Shown: positions 1 to 7,792 of the stretch, in pieces | How the letters are laid out: every line of letters starts with the position of its first letter | Position numbering within the stretch: the first letter of the stretch is position 1 | Source: Clostridia bacterium | Lineage (GTDB): Bacteria > Bacillota > Clostridia > Oscillospirales > CAG-272 | Direction of reading: 5' to 3' | NCBI GenBank assembly: GCA_017942005.1 | Contig: JAGAVJ010000026.1 | Span: forward strand, 62,001-126,000 | Length of the DNA: 64,000 nucleotides | Notes under the pieces: model-generated | Told to the model about the DNA's origin: nothing | Databases searched by the model: none | The model's input: only the letters and a program-made list of their open reading frames with translations | Translations under genes and position numbers: made by a program

Positions 1-3
1 CTG

Positions 4-1458
4 TCATTTACGTTTTCCTCCTGTAAAAAAGTTGATGCGTTTTGCGGAAATGGCATGCAGATGTTCCTCTGCTGCTTCGGTAAAGGCACGTTCTTCCTCA
101 TTGACCGTTTCTCTGGCAAGCTCTTCCTGGATTTTCTGAATGCGCTCAATGAGCAGCTCAACAGAGCTTTTGGGAGTGCCTTCTTCCGTCTGTTCTTCTA
201 CGCTGACGAGATCTTCAATCTTCGTCGAGTAGGATTTTGATAAATATAGAGAAAGCTTTGCTAAGGCAGGACCGACCAGCTCATACAGTACGCTGGACGC
301 AAGGATGACCGTCTGCAATGCGTTTCCCGCTTCTCCGCCCAATGTCCGCGCTCCCAGTGCCGCAAGACCGATGGCAACGCCCGCCTGCGGAATCAGTGCA
401 AGACCGAGATAGTTGCGCGTTTCTTTTGGCTTTTTGACAATCAGACAGCCGATAAAGGCGCCGATGTATTTTCCGACAATGCGGACAAGAAAGTACAGGA
501 TGCCGACCAACAGCAGCGGGACGCCGCCGATTGCGCCGGAAGGCTTGATTAAGGCGTTTAAATCAAAGGAAAGACCGGAGCGCACGAAAAATAAAAGAAG
601 AATGGGCGGTGAGAAGTAATTTAACTGCTTGAACAGCGCGTCGTCGTCTGTGATATTGATGTAGACCGTGCCCATGGACATGCAGCCGAGCAGCGGAGAA
701 ATTTTCATTGCGGCACACACGCCGCAGAAGGTAAACAGCAGTGCAATTGCGATAATCAGGCGGTTGTCTGTAGAGCGTTTCTTTTGAATGAGCAGCCGCA
801 TGATCAAGCCGAAAATGCCGCCGAGAATTAAAACACCGATGTTTTGTGTGATGGGGATAATGACGTCCATCATACGGAATGCCGCGCCGGTCGCGGAAGA
901 GACGGCAATGGAAATGGCGGAACTGTATGCGAGCAGTGCGACGATGTCGTCATAGGCGACCACTTGCAGAAGGGTATCGACAAAATCACCTTTTGCGCCA
1001 GTTTGACGGATGGTCATCATGGTGGAAGCAGGTGCGGTTGCAGACGCAAGGGCGGCTAAAATGATGGAAAATGCCAATTGCAGGTGCAGTATCCCATAGG
1101 TCAGCACAAACACAACGACCGACGCGGTCAACGATTCCAGCAGTGTAATGACAACAACTTTTCCGGCGCTGTGCTTCAGCTTTGAGAATTTAAAGTATTC
1201 TCCGGTGCTGAATGCGATAAATGCAAGCGCAATATCCGATAAAAATTCTGAACCGGTGATGATTTGCTGCGGAATCAGATTCAAACAGAACGGACCGATC
1301 AAAATACCGGCGGTAATATAGGCTGTGACATTCGGAAGTCTCAGCTTTTTTGTGAGGCGTGTCATAAGAAATCCGCTGAAAAGCATGATTGCAATGGAAA
1401 TGATCACAATGGCGGCAGGGGATTCCTTTTGTAAATTTTGATATAGGGATTGCAGCAT
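4..1458 (-). CDS. Cation:proton antiporter, CPA2/Kef type
   Basis: A 484-residue integral membrane protein whose first ~410 residues form about a dozen hydrophobic helices in the pattern of the Na+/H+ exchanger (CPA2) fold, including the motif GILIGPFCLNLI near the N-terminus and Gly/Ala-rich helices such as LAALASATAPAS. It is expected to exchange Na+ or K+ for H+ across the cytoplasmic membrane. The last ~75 residues are charged and probably a cytoplasmic helical tail; no TrkA-N domain is present. An AAAGGA site lies about 13 bases before the ATG. The gene is complete, with its stop at the window edge, and is divergent from a LysR gene that probably controls it. Ion specificity cannot be read from the sequence. 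Confidence 0.87.
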   Translation of the reverse strand: MLQSLYQNLQKESPAAIVIISIAIMLFSGFLMTRLTKKLRLPNVTAYITAGILIGPFCLNLIPQQIITGSEFLSDIALAFIAFSTGEYFKFSKLKHSAGKVVVITLLESLTASVVVFVLTYGILHLQLAFSIILAALASATAPASTMMTIRQTGAKGDFVDTLLQVVAYDDIVALLAYSSAISIAVSSATGAAFRMMDVIIPITQNIGVLILGGIFGLIMRLLIQKKRSTDNRLIIAIALLFTFCGVCAAMKISPLLGCMSMGTVYINITDDDALFKQLNYFSPPILLLFFVRSGLSFDLNALIKPSGAIGGVPLLLVGILYFLVRIVGKYIGAFIGCLIVKKPKETRNYLGLALIPQAGVAIGLAALGARTLGGEAGNALQTVILASSVLYELVGPALAKLSLYLSKSYSTKIEDLVSVEEQTEEGTPKSSVELLIERIQKIQEELARETVNEEERAFTEAAEEHLHAISAKRINFFTGGKRK

Positions 1459-1492
1459 ATAATAGGACCATTCCTTTCATGGAGTGCGGATC

Positions 1493-1592
1493 GTTCCATC
1501 ATTGCTGGAACTTCTGATCGTTCTGTTTATAAAATAAAAATAAAATTGAGGGGAAAGGCGGAAGTGTATGGAACGTCTGGAGCGTCGTTCCA
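1493..1592. promoter_or_regulatory. Paired GTTCCA/TGGAAC inverted repeats, candidate LysR operator
   Basis: Two inverted repeats of the same hexamer lie in the divergent intergenic region: GTTCCA (1493-1498) with TGGAAC (1506-1511), and TGGAACG (1569-1575) with CGTTCCA (1586-1592). Four matching half-sites between a LysR gene and a divergent target fit the usual LysR arrangement. Assignment to this regulator is inference. Confidence 0.45.
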
Positions 1593-1645
1593 TATGAGGG
1601 GACATCTTACCTTTTATATAAAATAAATCGTTCAAAATTAAAGGC

Positions 1646-1674
1646 TTGAAAAAATAATAATAATATGATATACT
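1646..1674 (+). promoter_or_regulatory. Sigma-A type promoter of the LysR gene
   Basis: TTGAAA at 1646-1651 and TATACT at 1669-1674 are separated by 17 bases, about 75 bases upstream of the LysR start codon. Confidence 0.55.
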
Positions 1675-1748
1675 ATTTCACACATAAAATCAACTTACGA
1701 TTTTTTTGATTATCATAAAAATAATTTATGCAAAGGAGGATGCTGTGT

Positions 1749-2645
1749 ATGTTGGACGCAAAACTGGAAACGCTTCTTGCCGTTGCGGACTGCAAAAATT
1801 TTACGCGGGCGGCAGAAATTTTATCCCTGACGCAGCCCGCAGTCAGTCATCATATCAATCAGCTGGAAAGTGAATGCGGTGCAAAGCTGTTTTTGCGTGG
1901 AAAAGGGGATTTCAAGCTGACAAAAGAGGGCGAAATTGCCGTGACCTATGCAAGGCGTCTGAAAGCATTGCACGGAAAGATGCTATCGGAGATTGCAGAT
2001 GCACAAAAGCACGCTTCTCATGTACGCATCGGAATTACGCATACATCAGAAAACAATAGCATTACGGAGATTTTGGCAAAATATGTCACGCAGAATACCG
2101 ATACATCCATAACAATTATTACAGATACAATAAATATTATTTATGATATGCTGCAAAACTATGAACTGGATATCGCCATTGTTGAAGGAAAACGGATGTC
2201 GTCGAAGCTGAATTATTTTATGCTGGATACAGATTACCTTGTATGTGTGCTTGGCAATGACAATCCACTTGCCGCACAGTCCATGGTAACGGTCAGTGAG
2301 CTGAAAAAGGAGAATATGATTCTCCGTCTTCCAACCTCCGCTACGCGTCAGCTGTTTGAAGCCACGCTTGTTTCCGTGAATGAATCCATTGAAAATTTCA
2401 ATGTCTGCCTGGAAGTGGACAACGTTGCCGTGATTAAGGAACTGGTACGCAAGGATCTTTTCGTTTCCATCCTTCCGAAAAGCGCCTGCATCAGCGATGC
2501 AAGACGCGGAAAGCTGACCATCCTGCCGATTGAAAACCTGAGTATGATGCGTGAAATGAATATTGCTTACAACAACGATTTCACACAGCTGGAGATTATC
2601 AAGGATATCGTGCGGTTATACCAGGAAAATGTACACAAGAGCTAA
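1749..2645 (+). CDS. LysR family transcriptional regulator
   Basis: A 298-residue regulator with an N-terminal winged helix-turn-helix (motif AAEILSLTQPAVSHHINQLE) followed by a two-lobed effector domain from about residue 90. The open frame extends back to 1728, but ATG 1749 is preceded by AAAGGAGG at 1732-1739 with ideal spacing, so MLDAKLETLL is the likely start. It is divergent from the antiporter, and paired inverted repeats lie between the two genes. This suggests it controls the antiporter and itself. The effector is unknown. The last codons are duplicated downstream as a tandem repeat. Confidence 0.92.
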   Translation: MLDAKLETLLAVADCKNFTRAAEILSLTQPAVSHHINQLESECGAKLFLRGKGDFKLTKEGEIAVTYARRLKALHGKMLSEIADAQKHASHVRIGITHTSENNSITEILAKYVTQNTDTSITIITDTINIIYDMLQNYELDIAIVEGKRMSSKLNYFMLDTDYLVCVLGNDNPLAAQSMVTVSELKKENMILRLPTSATRQLFEATLVSVNESIENFNVCLEVDNVAVIKELVRKDLFVSILPKSACISDARRGKLTILPIENLSMMREMNIAYNNDFTQLEIIKDIVRLYQENVHKS

Positions 2646-2715
2646 ATATTTTTTGAGATTGTCATTTTCCCGGAAAATGTACACAAGAGTTAAGTATTTT
2701 TAGAAATTATCATTT
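2624..2715. repeat. Imperfect tandem duplication over the LysR stop codon (period 48)
   Basis: About 44 bases beginning GGAAAATGTACACAAGAG at 2624 recur at 2672 with a few substitutions. The first copy encodes the final residues and stop of the LysR gene; the second is non-coding. This marks the edge of the AT-rich patch that follows. Confidence 0.75.
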
Positions 2716-2735
2716 AAGAAACGAGGTGAGAGGAA

Positions 2736-2975
2736 GTGGCAGTCGCACACCATCTATTGTTGAACTACAATCACATCCCTGCACAAACTACTTTTCAATG
2801 TTATGTTATGCGAACCTATGCGGTTGATCATCCGAGTTATGTAAATCATGGAAATGGTTGTCAACCTGTACAAACGCGGTTTTACACAGATACGGCGTGT
2901 AGTAATTCAGGTTGCACATATCATATTTCCGGTGATGATTCGCACATAGAAGCTTATTTTCATACGCCACAGTAA
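2736..2975 (+). CDS. Small Cys/His-rich protein of unknown function
   Basis: A 79-residue frame with a GTG start at 2736, preceded by a good GAGGTGAGAGGA ribosome binding site. The product is rich in His, Tyr and Cys (ACSNSGCTYH near residue 60) and has no signal peptide or membrane segment. I recognise no family. Support comes from the ribosome binding site, the lack of a competing frame, and its place just upstream of a zinc-ribbon gene on the same strand. It may be a metal-binding peptide or a spurious frame. Confidence 0.4.
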   Translation: MAVAHHLLLNYNHIPAQTTFQCYVMRTYAVDHPSYVNHGNGCQPVQTRFYTDTACSNSGCTYHISGDDSHIEAYFHTPQ

Positions 2976-3026
2976 ATAAGTATTTGCGAAAATAATAGAG
3001 AAAAAATATAGGAATGGGGAATAAAA

Positions 3027-4154
3027 ATGAGTTTAATATCTTGCCCTGAGTGCGGGGCAAAAATATCGGATAAAGCAAGAACCTGTCCGCATTGTGGCTT
3101 TATGAGTGATGACAACTTACGCCCAATTAGCGAACAGGATACATATGAAACAGTACCAACTTTTAGTTATGATATAGAGGAGTGGAAACCAAATAGCGGA
3201 CATTTGAGTGTTGTTGCAGTTGAAGATAATAAAAGTCTTGTTCAGTTTTTTGGTCAGTGGAAGAATGTTGAACGGACAATGCCTGCTATTGCTGATGTTA
3301 TACTGCAAATGGCAAAGAAAGAAAATATTCTTGTCGCCAAAATGGACAAGTATATAAAAGAGCTTATTGACAGAGGTGTATATCGTTTTACTGTTGATAA
3401 GCAGGGAGAAATATTACCGACTATTCGGGATTCGGAGGGTATTGTGAAACAAGTCCGATTGGAAGAAATATCGATATCCCCTGAGTTGGCAAACTCTTTA
3501 AACAATCTTGCTACACATGCGGCTATGGCACAAATACTTGATGAAATTGAATGTGTAGGCGACGCAATCAGAGGTATACATATTGAACTTCAGAATGATA
3601 GAATAGCTTTGGCTGAGAGTGCAAGGGACAAAATGAAATTTGCGGCTAAAATTCAAGACTCTAAGCTAAGAGAGATTGCTATTCTGAATGCAATCGATGC
3701 TGCTACTGAAGCCAAAAGAGTACTAATGAGAAACTTCAGTGAGAATTTGCAATTTATTTCTGATAATTCGGAGAAGAATGATGTGCAACTGTTCATTGAA
3801 AGGAGAAAGGGGCGGGATATTCCTCAAAAAGCATCGGATTCATTCCAAGATTTAGTAGCGATAACTAATTCTGTACAGACTGAATGTGAGGGATATGCCA
3901 TATTAGGAGAATTTGAATCAAGTAAAGAAAGTTTGTTGCAATTTAAGCATTTTATAACAGAAAATCATCTTGATGACAGAGATACACTTCTTCTGTTAAA
4001 TGAAAATACGCCTCAACAGAAGATTCCTATTGTCAATGAATTTATGATGATTTCTGAACGCATTACAAATTTCGATGCAAGCAACATGATAAGCGGACAG
4101 AATATTTTGAGAATAGCGGAGGTTACAGAAAATGAGTCGAAAGAAAATAAATAA
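3027..4154 (+). CDS. Zinc-ribbon protein with helical body, function unknown
   Basis: A 375-residue protein starting with a double-CxxC zinc ribbon (CPECGAKISDKARTCPHC, residues 6-23). The body is charged and mostly helical, with long amphipathic stretches around residues 150-260 such as AAMAQILDEIECVGDAIRGI. No signal peptide or obvious membrane helix is visible, so it is probably cytosolic. ATG 3027 follows GGAATGGGG. Codon and base use are AT-rich relative to the neighbours, and it overlaps the next small zinc-ribbon gene by 23 bases, so they are probably co-translated. I do not recognise a function; a cargo, adaptor or defence role is speculation. Confidence 0.8.
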   Translation: MSLISCPECGAKISDKARTCPHCGFMSDDNLRPISEQDTYETVPTFSYDIEEWKPNSGHLSVVAVEDNKSLVQFFGQWKNVERTMPAIADVILQMAKKENILVAKMDKYIKELIDRGVYRFTVDKQGEILPTIRDSEGIVKQVRLEEISISPELANSLNNLATHAAMAQILDEIECVGDAIRGIHIELQNDRIALAESARDKMKFAAKIQDSKLREIAILNAIDAATEAKRVLMRNFSENLQFISDNSEKNDVQLFIERRKGRDIPQKASDSFQDLVAITNSVQTECEGYAILGEFESSKESLLQFKHFITENHLDDRDTLLLLNENTPQQKIPIVNEFMMISERITNFDASNMISGQNILRIAEVTENESKENK

Positions 4155-4350
4155 CAAAGAAGCAGTAGGAAAAAGAGTTTGTAAAAAGTGCAGAGAACCA
4201 TTAAGGAGTACCAATAGCTATAATTATTGTGATAATTGCCGTAGAGAAAGAGCGAAAGCGAGAAGAAAAACTATGGAGCTTTGTTTAGGAGTAAGTGCAG
4301 TGGTTTTATCAATAGTACCGGGTGTGAAGCATTTTGTTAATAAAAAATAG
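4132..4350 (+). CDS. Small zinc-ribbon protein with C-terminal membrane segment
   Basis: A 72-residue basic protein with a CxxC pair (CKKC) and a second pair (YCDNC) forming a zinc ribbon, then an Arg/Lys-rich stretch and a C-terminal hydrophobic helix (LCLGVSAVVLSIVPGV) ending in KK. It begins inside the end of the preceding zinc-ribbon gene with GGAGG seven to ten bases upstream. The layout suggests a tail-anchored membrane protein with a cytoplasmic zinc finger working with its neighbour. Function unknown. Confidence 0.65.
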   Translation: MSRKKINNKEAVGKRVCKKCREPLRSTNSYNYCDNCRRERAKARRKTMELCLGVSAVVLSIVPGVKHFVNKK

Positions 4351-4395
4351 TATACCATCAAATTCAGCAATAATTATTAAGGAGAAATCGTTGAT

Positions 4396-4653
4396 GTGTG
4401 CAGCAAAGAGCCGATTTATACAGATGACGGGGACATATGGTTTTACCGCTCATGTGACGATCCTTCCCACCCTGACGGATGTCAGATCAAGGAATCCTTC
4501 TGTTATACCAATCATGCCTGTGTTGGATGTGAAGCGCATTATTTTAACTCAGATGTTTTGACGCATGTAGAATCGTCTGAACACACACTTGGCGGTGATG
4601 CTGTCACTGAATGCGATTATCCGGTTGTCTATCCGCCGGAACATCATCACTAA
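4396..4653 (+). CDS. Small Cys-rich protein of unknown function
   Basis: An 85-residue frame with GTG start at 4396, preceded by GGAG at 4381-4384. The product holds eight Cys and a His-ending tail (CYTNHACVGCEAHYF in the middle, PPEHHH at the end), suggesting metal binding. A stop codon at 4378 rules out an upstream start in this frame. An overlapping frame from 4334 looks less protein-like. No family recognised. It is the last member of the AT-rich patch and ends shortly before a strong hairpin. Confidence 0.45.
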   Translation: MCSKEPIYTDDGDIWFYRSCDDPSHPDGCQIKESFCYTNHACVGCEAHYFNSDVLTHVESSEHTLGGDAVTECDYPVVYPPEHHH

Positions 4654-4677
4654 AGTAATACATCAAAGAGAACGCAG

Positions 4678-4714
4678 AGGGGCTGTTGCAAATGGAAAAT
4701 TTGCAACAGCCCCT
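4678..4714. terminator. Bidirectional hairpin terminator, GGGCTGTTGCAA family
   Basis: A perfect 16-bp stem (4678-4693 with 4699-4714) with a 5-base loop lies between convergent genes. Its outer stem GGGGCTGTTGCAA is shared with hairpins at 7793 and 57887, so it belongs to a dispersed family. Confidence 0.75.
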
Positions 4715-4740
4715 TGTAAATGATGAGAACGAAGTAAGCC

Positions 4741-5313
4741 TTATACACAAAGATATTTCTGCATGCAGAACTCGCTTGCGTAAGTATCGTCTTTTAACTT
4801 GAATGCATTTGGCTTTTCGGAGACGACACGAAATCCGAACTTTTCATACAAATGCTTTGCACGTGTATTTCCCTCGATAAATTCAAGCTCTATAATTTCA
4901 GTTCCTCTGCGCTGTGCAGCTGCAATCAACTCCGAAAACATGGCGGAACCGATACCGAGATTCCAGTATTCTTCCAAAAGAGAGATTCCAACCACGGCTC
5001 TATGAGACGTTTTCATACCGCACCGAAAGTTGATTTCACAGTGCCCTGCAATACGGTGTTGCCCCGTTTGCTTATTTTCCACATAACATGTGATTCCAAG
5101 AATATCAGGAGAGGTACGCTGATTGTTGATCCATGTTTCTTCCTGCGCGGTGGTGGTAGAATTCCATTCTTCCGGATAGCGCAGAAGAAAATCGGTTTCC
5201 CCACACGCCTGCTTGATGTATTGCAGCATTTCATCTGCATCCTCTGTGTTGGGACTTTTTAAAATGGCGGTTCTGCCGTCTTTTAACAGAATGCGTTTTT
5301 CTTCCAATAACAT
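4741..5313 (-). CDS. GNAT family N-acetyltransferase
   Basis: A 190-residue protein with the GNAT fold: the acetyl-CoA loop appears as YWNLGIGSAMFSELI (about residues 115-130) and the later motif as NTRAKHLYEKFGFRVV. It transfers an acetyl group from acetyl-CoA to an amine; substrate not predictable. The start ATG 5313 has CAGGAGGAAC upstream. It is on the same strand and 30 bases downstream of a P-loop kinase gene, so a two-gene transcript is likely, ending at the 4678-4714 hairpin. Confidence 0.9.
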   Translation of the reverse strand: MLLEEKRILLKDGRTAILKSPNTEDADEMLQYIKQACGETDFLLRYPEEWNSTTTAQEETWINNQRTSPDILGITCYVENKQTGQHRIAGHCEINFRCGMKTSHRAVVGISLLEEYWNLGIGSAMFSELIAAAQRRGTEIIELEFIEGNTRAKHLYEKFGFRVVSEKPNAFKLKDDTYASEFCMQKYLCV

Positions 5314-5343
5314 CGCGGTTGTTCCTCCTGTTTTTTTATTTGT

Positions 5344-5937
5344 TTATACACTGTCTGATGCGGGTATTTGAAAATATGCCTGAATTTGTTCAGCAGCTTC
5401 TTCGGGGGTGAGATTTGTATTGTCAAGCTTCAGATAATGCTCAAACGGAAGCGCTTCCTCACTGCGGGAATTGAGCCGATGCGTTGCGCTGGTACGCAGC
5501 ATTTCGGCTTCGCTCCACGCAAGATCCCGTTTGGATTCCTTGTGCAGCAGACGGTTTTCTGTTTTGTTGCGCCAAAGCCGTACCTCAAAGTCCGCACACA
5601 GCTCAACGACACAGCACACAGCGCCGTTTTTCCGGAACAGGTCGATGATACTCGAAAGATAGGTAAATTCGTTTTCGTCATCAAAATCGCACATGTAGGT
5701 GAAGATGAGCCCCGGGAAGTCTCCGGCGGCGAACAGTTCAAATACTGTCTGCCGGATGGTAGTATTCAGGGTGTTCCATTCTTTTCTGGATGTGTGATGG
5801 TCAAAGAGCTTTCGTACCAGTTCAATGGACATATGATTATGGAACAGTGTCAGTCCTGTACGTTTTGCAAGCGCTTGTCCGACGGTCATTTTACCGACGG
5901 CATGTGGTCCTAAAATCAATACCAGTGTCTTTTGCAT
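5344..5937 (-). CDS. P-loop kinase-like ATPase
   Basis: A 197-residue protein beginning MQKTLVLILGPHAVGKMT, where GPHAVGKMT is a Walker A loop close to those of shikimate and small-molecule kinases. The open frame extends to 5997, but ATG 5937 follows AAGGAAGGAG with good spacing, so the shorter form is chosen. An NKTENR stretch and a later charged region could form the lid. Likely a small nucleotide or metabolite kinase; the substrate is unknown. It heads a probable pair with the GNAT gene. Confidence 0.8.
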   Translation of the reverse strand: MQKTLVLILGPHAVGKMTVGQALAKRTGLTLFHNHMSIELVRKLFDHHTSRKEWNTLNTTIRQTVFELFAAGDFPGLIFTYMCDFDDENEFTYLSSIIDLFRKNGAVCCVVELCADFEVRLWRNKTENRLLHKESKRDLAWSEAEMLRTSATHRLNSRSEEALPFEHYLKLDNTNLTPEEAAEQIQAYFQIPASDSV

Positions 5938-5981
5938 GAGGAAGCTCCTTCCTTTTTGAATGTGTGATGAGGGGGCTTTGC

Positions 5982-5999
5982 AGCGATGATGATTCATCG
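5982..5999. terminator. Short hairpin after mgtE
   Basis: GCGATGA and TCATCGC form a 7-bp stem with a 4-base loop just downstream of the mgtE stop on the minus strand. There is no clear U-tract, so it may be a weak terminator or an mRNA end. Confidence 0.3.
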
Positions 6000-6020
6000 C
6001 ATGATCGTTTTCAAAGCAAA

Positions 6021-7376
6021 TCAGATATGCAAAAGCATCCGTGCAACCTGGAAGTAGGTAAGCAGCGTCAGCGAATCCACAATGGTGGTAATAAAGGGGC
6101 TTGCCATGACGGCAGGATCAAAACCAACGCGCTTGGCAGCAATTGGAAGAAGACAGCCGACGATTTTTGCAAAAATGACGGCGACAAGCAGTGTGATGCA
6201 GACAACGGCTGCAACGGTAAGGGTAACATGATCAAATGTGAGCAGCTTGATAAAGTTTGCAAACGCCAGGGTAAAGCCACAGAGCAGAGAGACGCGCATT
6301 TCCTTCCAGAGGACATGCAGCCAGTCGGAAAAGGAAATTTCCCCCAGCGACAGCCCGCGGATAACGGTGACGGAAACCTGTCCGCCGGCATTTCCGCCGG
6401 TGTCCATCAGCATCGGAATAAATGCGGTCAATGCGACACATGCCGACAGCGCCGTTTCGGCGGAGTTGATGATTTTCTGTGTAAAGGTGGAGGACAGCAT
6501 CAAAAGAAGCAGCCAAGGAATACGTTGTTTCCATGTTTCAAAAATACCGGTACGCAGATAGGTCTTTTCAATCGGCAGAATTGCCGCCATTTTTTCGATG
6601 TCTTCTGTTGCGTCCTCGGTTAAGACGTCAATTGCGTCGTCGATGGTGACAATGCCGACAAGACGATCCTCATGGTCTACCACAGGCAGTGCAAGAAAGT
6701 CGTATTTGTCAAGCATATGCGCGACGTCGACCTTGTCGTCGGTCGTTTTGCAGGAGATGACGTTTTTGTCCATAATATCGCCGATTTTCAGACTGCGGTC
6801 ACAAAGCAGCATCTGCTGGACGGTCACAACGCCCTGCAGCCGCCGATCTGCGCCGATGACATAGCAGGTATAAATGGTTTCTTTGTCCCAGCCGGTTGTG
6901 CGGATATGCTCAAATGCCTGATCGACCGTCATTTTTGCATTGAGATCAATAAACTCAATGGTCATAATGCTTCCGGCAGAGTTTGCGGGGAAGTTCAGGA
7001 TTTCATTGATACTCTTGCGCATTTCAGGAGAGGAATAGCGGATGATACGCCGCACGACATTCGCAGGCATCTCTTCAATGATATCGACGGTATCGTCAAG
7101 GTACAGCTCGTCCAGCACTGCCTTCAGCTCGGTGTCGGAGAACGCGTCAATCAGCTGCTGCTGCCTCTCCGGTTCCAACTCAACAAAGGTATCTGCTGCC
7201 GTATCCTTTGGCAGAAGACGGAATAACAAGGTAACGTCTTCGCGAGAGATGTCTTCAAACAGCAGCGCAATGTCTGCCGGTTTCAGCTCGCGTACATATT
7301 GAGAAAGCGCTGCGTACTGCTTTCCGGCAAGAAGGGTTTTAATTTCTTCAAATACGGTTTCTAATTCTTCATTCAT
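6021..7376 (-). CDS. mgtE: Magnesium transporter MgtE
   Basis: A 451-residue Mg2+ channel of usual family length. The N-domain (about 1-125) contains DIALLFEDISREDVTLLF; a CBS pair follows (about 130-255, ending ALPVVDHEDRLVGIVTIDDA); then five membrane helices with TGGNAGGQ in the pore region (about 325). In the family the N and CBS domains close the pore when cytosolic Mg2+ is high. ATG 7376 follows AAAGGAGAACGCCT. A consensus promoter at 7715-7743 gives a leader of about 330 bases holding a possible small ORF, which hints at post-initiation control. Confidence 0.97.
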   Translation of the reverse strand: MNEELETVFEEIKTLLAGKQYAALSQYVRELKPADIALLFEDISREDVTLLFRLLPKDTAADTFVELEPERQQQLIDAFSDTELKAVLDELYLDDTVDIIEEMPANVVRRIIRYSSPEMRKSINEILNFPANSAGSIMTIEFIDLNAKMTVDQAFEHIRTTGWDKETIYTCYVIGADRRLQGVVTVQQMLLCDRSLKIGDIMDKNVISCKTTDDKVDVAHMLDKYDFLALPVVDHEDRLVGIVTIDDAIDVLTEDATEDIEKMAAILPIEKTYLRTGIFETWKQRIPWLLLLMLSSTFTQKIINSAETALSACVALTAFIPMLMDTGGNAGGQVSVTVIRGLSLGEISFSDWLHVLWKEMRVSLLCGFTLAFANFIKLLTFDHVTLTVAAVVCITLLVAVIFAKIVGCLLPIAAKRVGFDPAVMASPFITTIVDSLTLLTYFQVARMLLHI

Positions 7377-7502
7377 AGGCGTTCTCCTTTAAAACAGCTT
7401 GTGTTGTGTGAATTGCTTTTCGATACGGCTGTATTCAAACAGCAAAAAATAAGCAGCGACAACAACGAAAAGGGGAAAAGAAGAACGGACGCGGACATCA
7501 AC

Positions 7503-7658
7503 TCAAAACCCCGACGTATCCAGGACGCCGCGGACTCTAACAGGAGATATGCATAATTTTCCTCTATCGCACGATATGCAGCATACCGTTTTGCATAAAG
7601 GAACGCAGTCCGATTTCTTTTCGTTCGTCATCGGACTTCGACCGCCGCTTGCGTCCAT
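7503..7658 (-). CDS. Possible 51-residue Cys-rich upstream ORF in the mgtE leader
   Basis: Between the mgtE promoter and the mgtE start, an ATG at 7658 is preceded by GAGGTGAAC with ideal spacing and opens 51 codons ending at TGA 7503. The predicted peptide has five Cys clustered in CVPLCKTVCCISC plus one more soon after. A hairpin (AGTCCGAT with ATCGGACT) lies in its early codons. It could be a leader peptide regulating mgtE, a real small protein, or a structured RNA mimicking an ORF. I did not find the conserved M-box start GTTAGGTGAGGCTCC. Confidence 0.4.
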   Translation of the reverse strand: MDASGGRSPMTNEKKSDCVPLCKTVCCISCDRGKLCISPVRVRGVLDTSGF

Positions 7659-7714
7659 TTTGTTCACCTCACATCGGTTTGAAATTAGCGGGAAAAAATA
7701 AATTCCTTTCTAAT

Positions 7715-7743
7715 ATTATACTCTATTCAAAACAATTTGTCAA
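7715..7743 (-). promoter_or_regulatory. Consensus sigma-A promoter of mgtE
   Basis: On the minus strand TTGACA (7743-7738) and TATAAT (7720-7715) are exact consensus hexamers with a 17-base spacer. Transcription would start near 7708, about 330 bases before mgtE. Confidence 0.85.
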
Positions 7744-7792
7744 TTTCTTTATTAAAAAAAGTTTCAGCAAAAGAAGAGGGAAGAGCGGTTAG

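Noticed and set aside
4334..4561. Alternative frame overlapping the small Cys-rich gene at 4396
   Set aside because: The product is low in structure and its start lacks a ribosome binding site. The GTG 4396 frame has a Cys pattern and GGAG upstream.
7377..7708. M-box riboswitch upstream of mgtE
   Set aside because: Expected by family, but the conserved GTTAGGTGAGGCTCC start is not present; only GTGAGGTGAAC, which reads better as a ribosome binding site.
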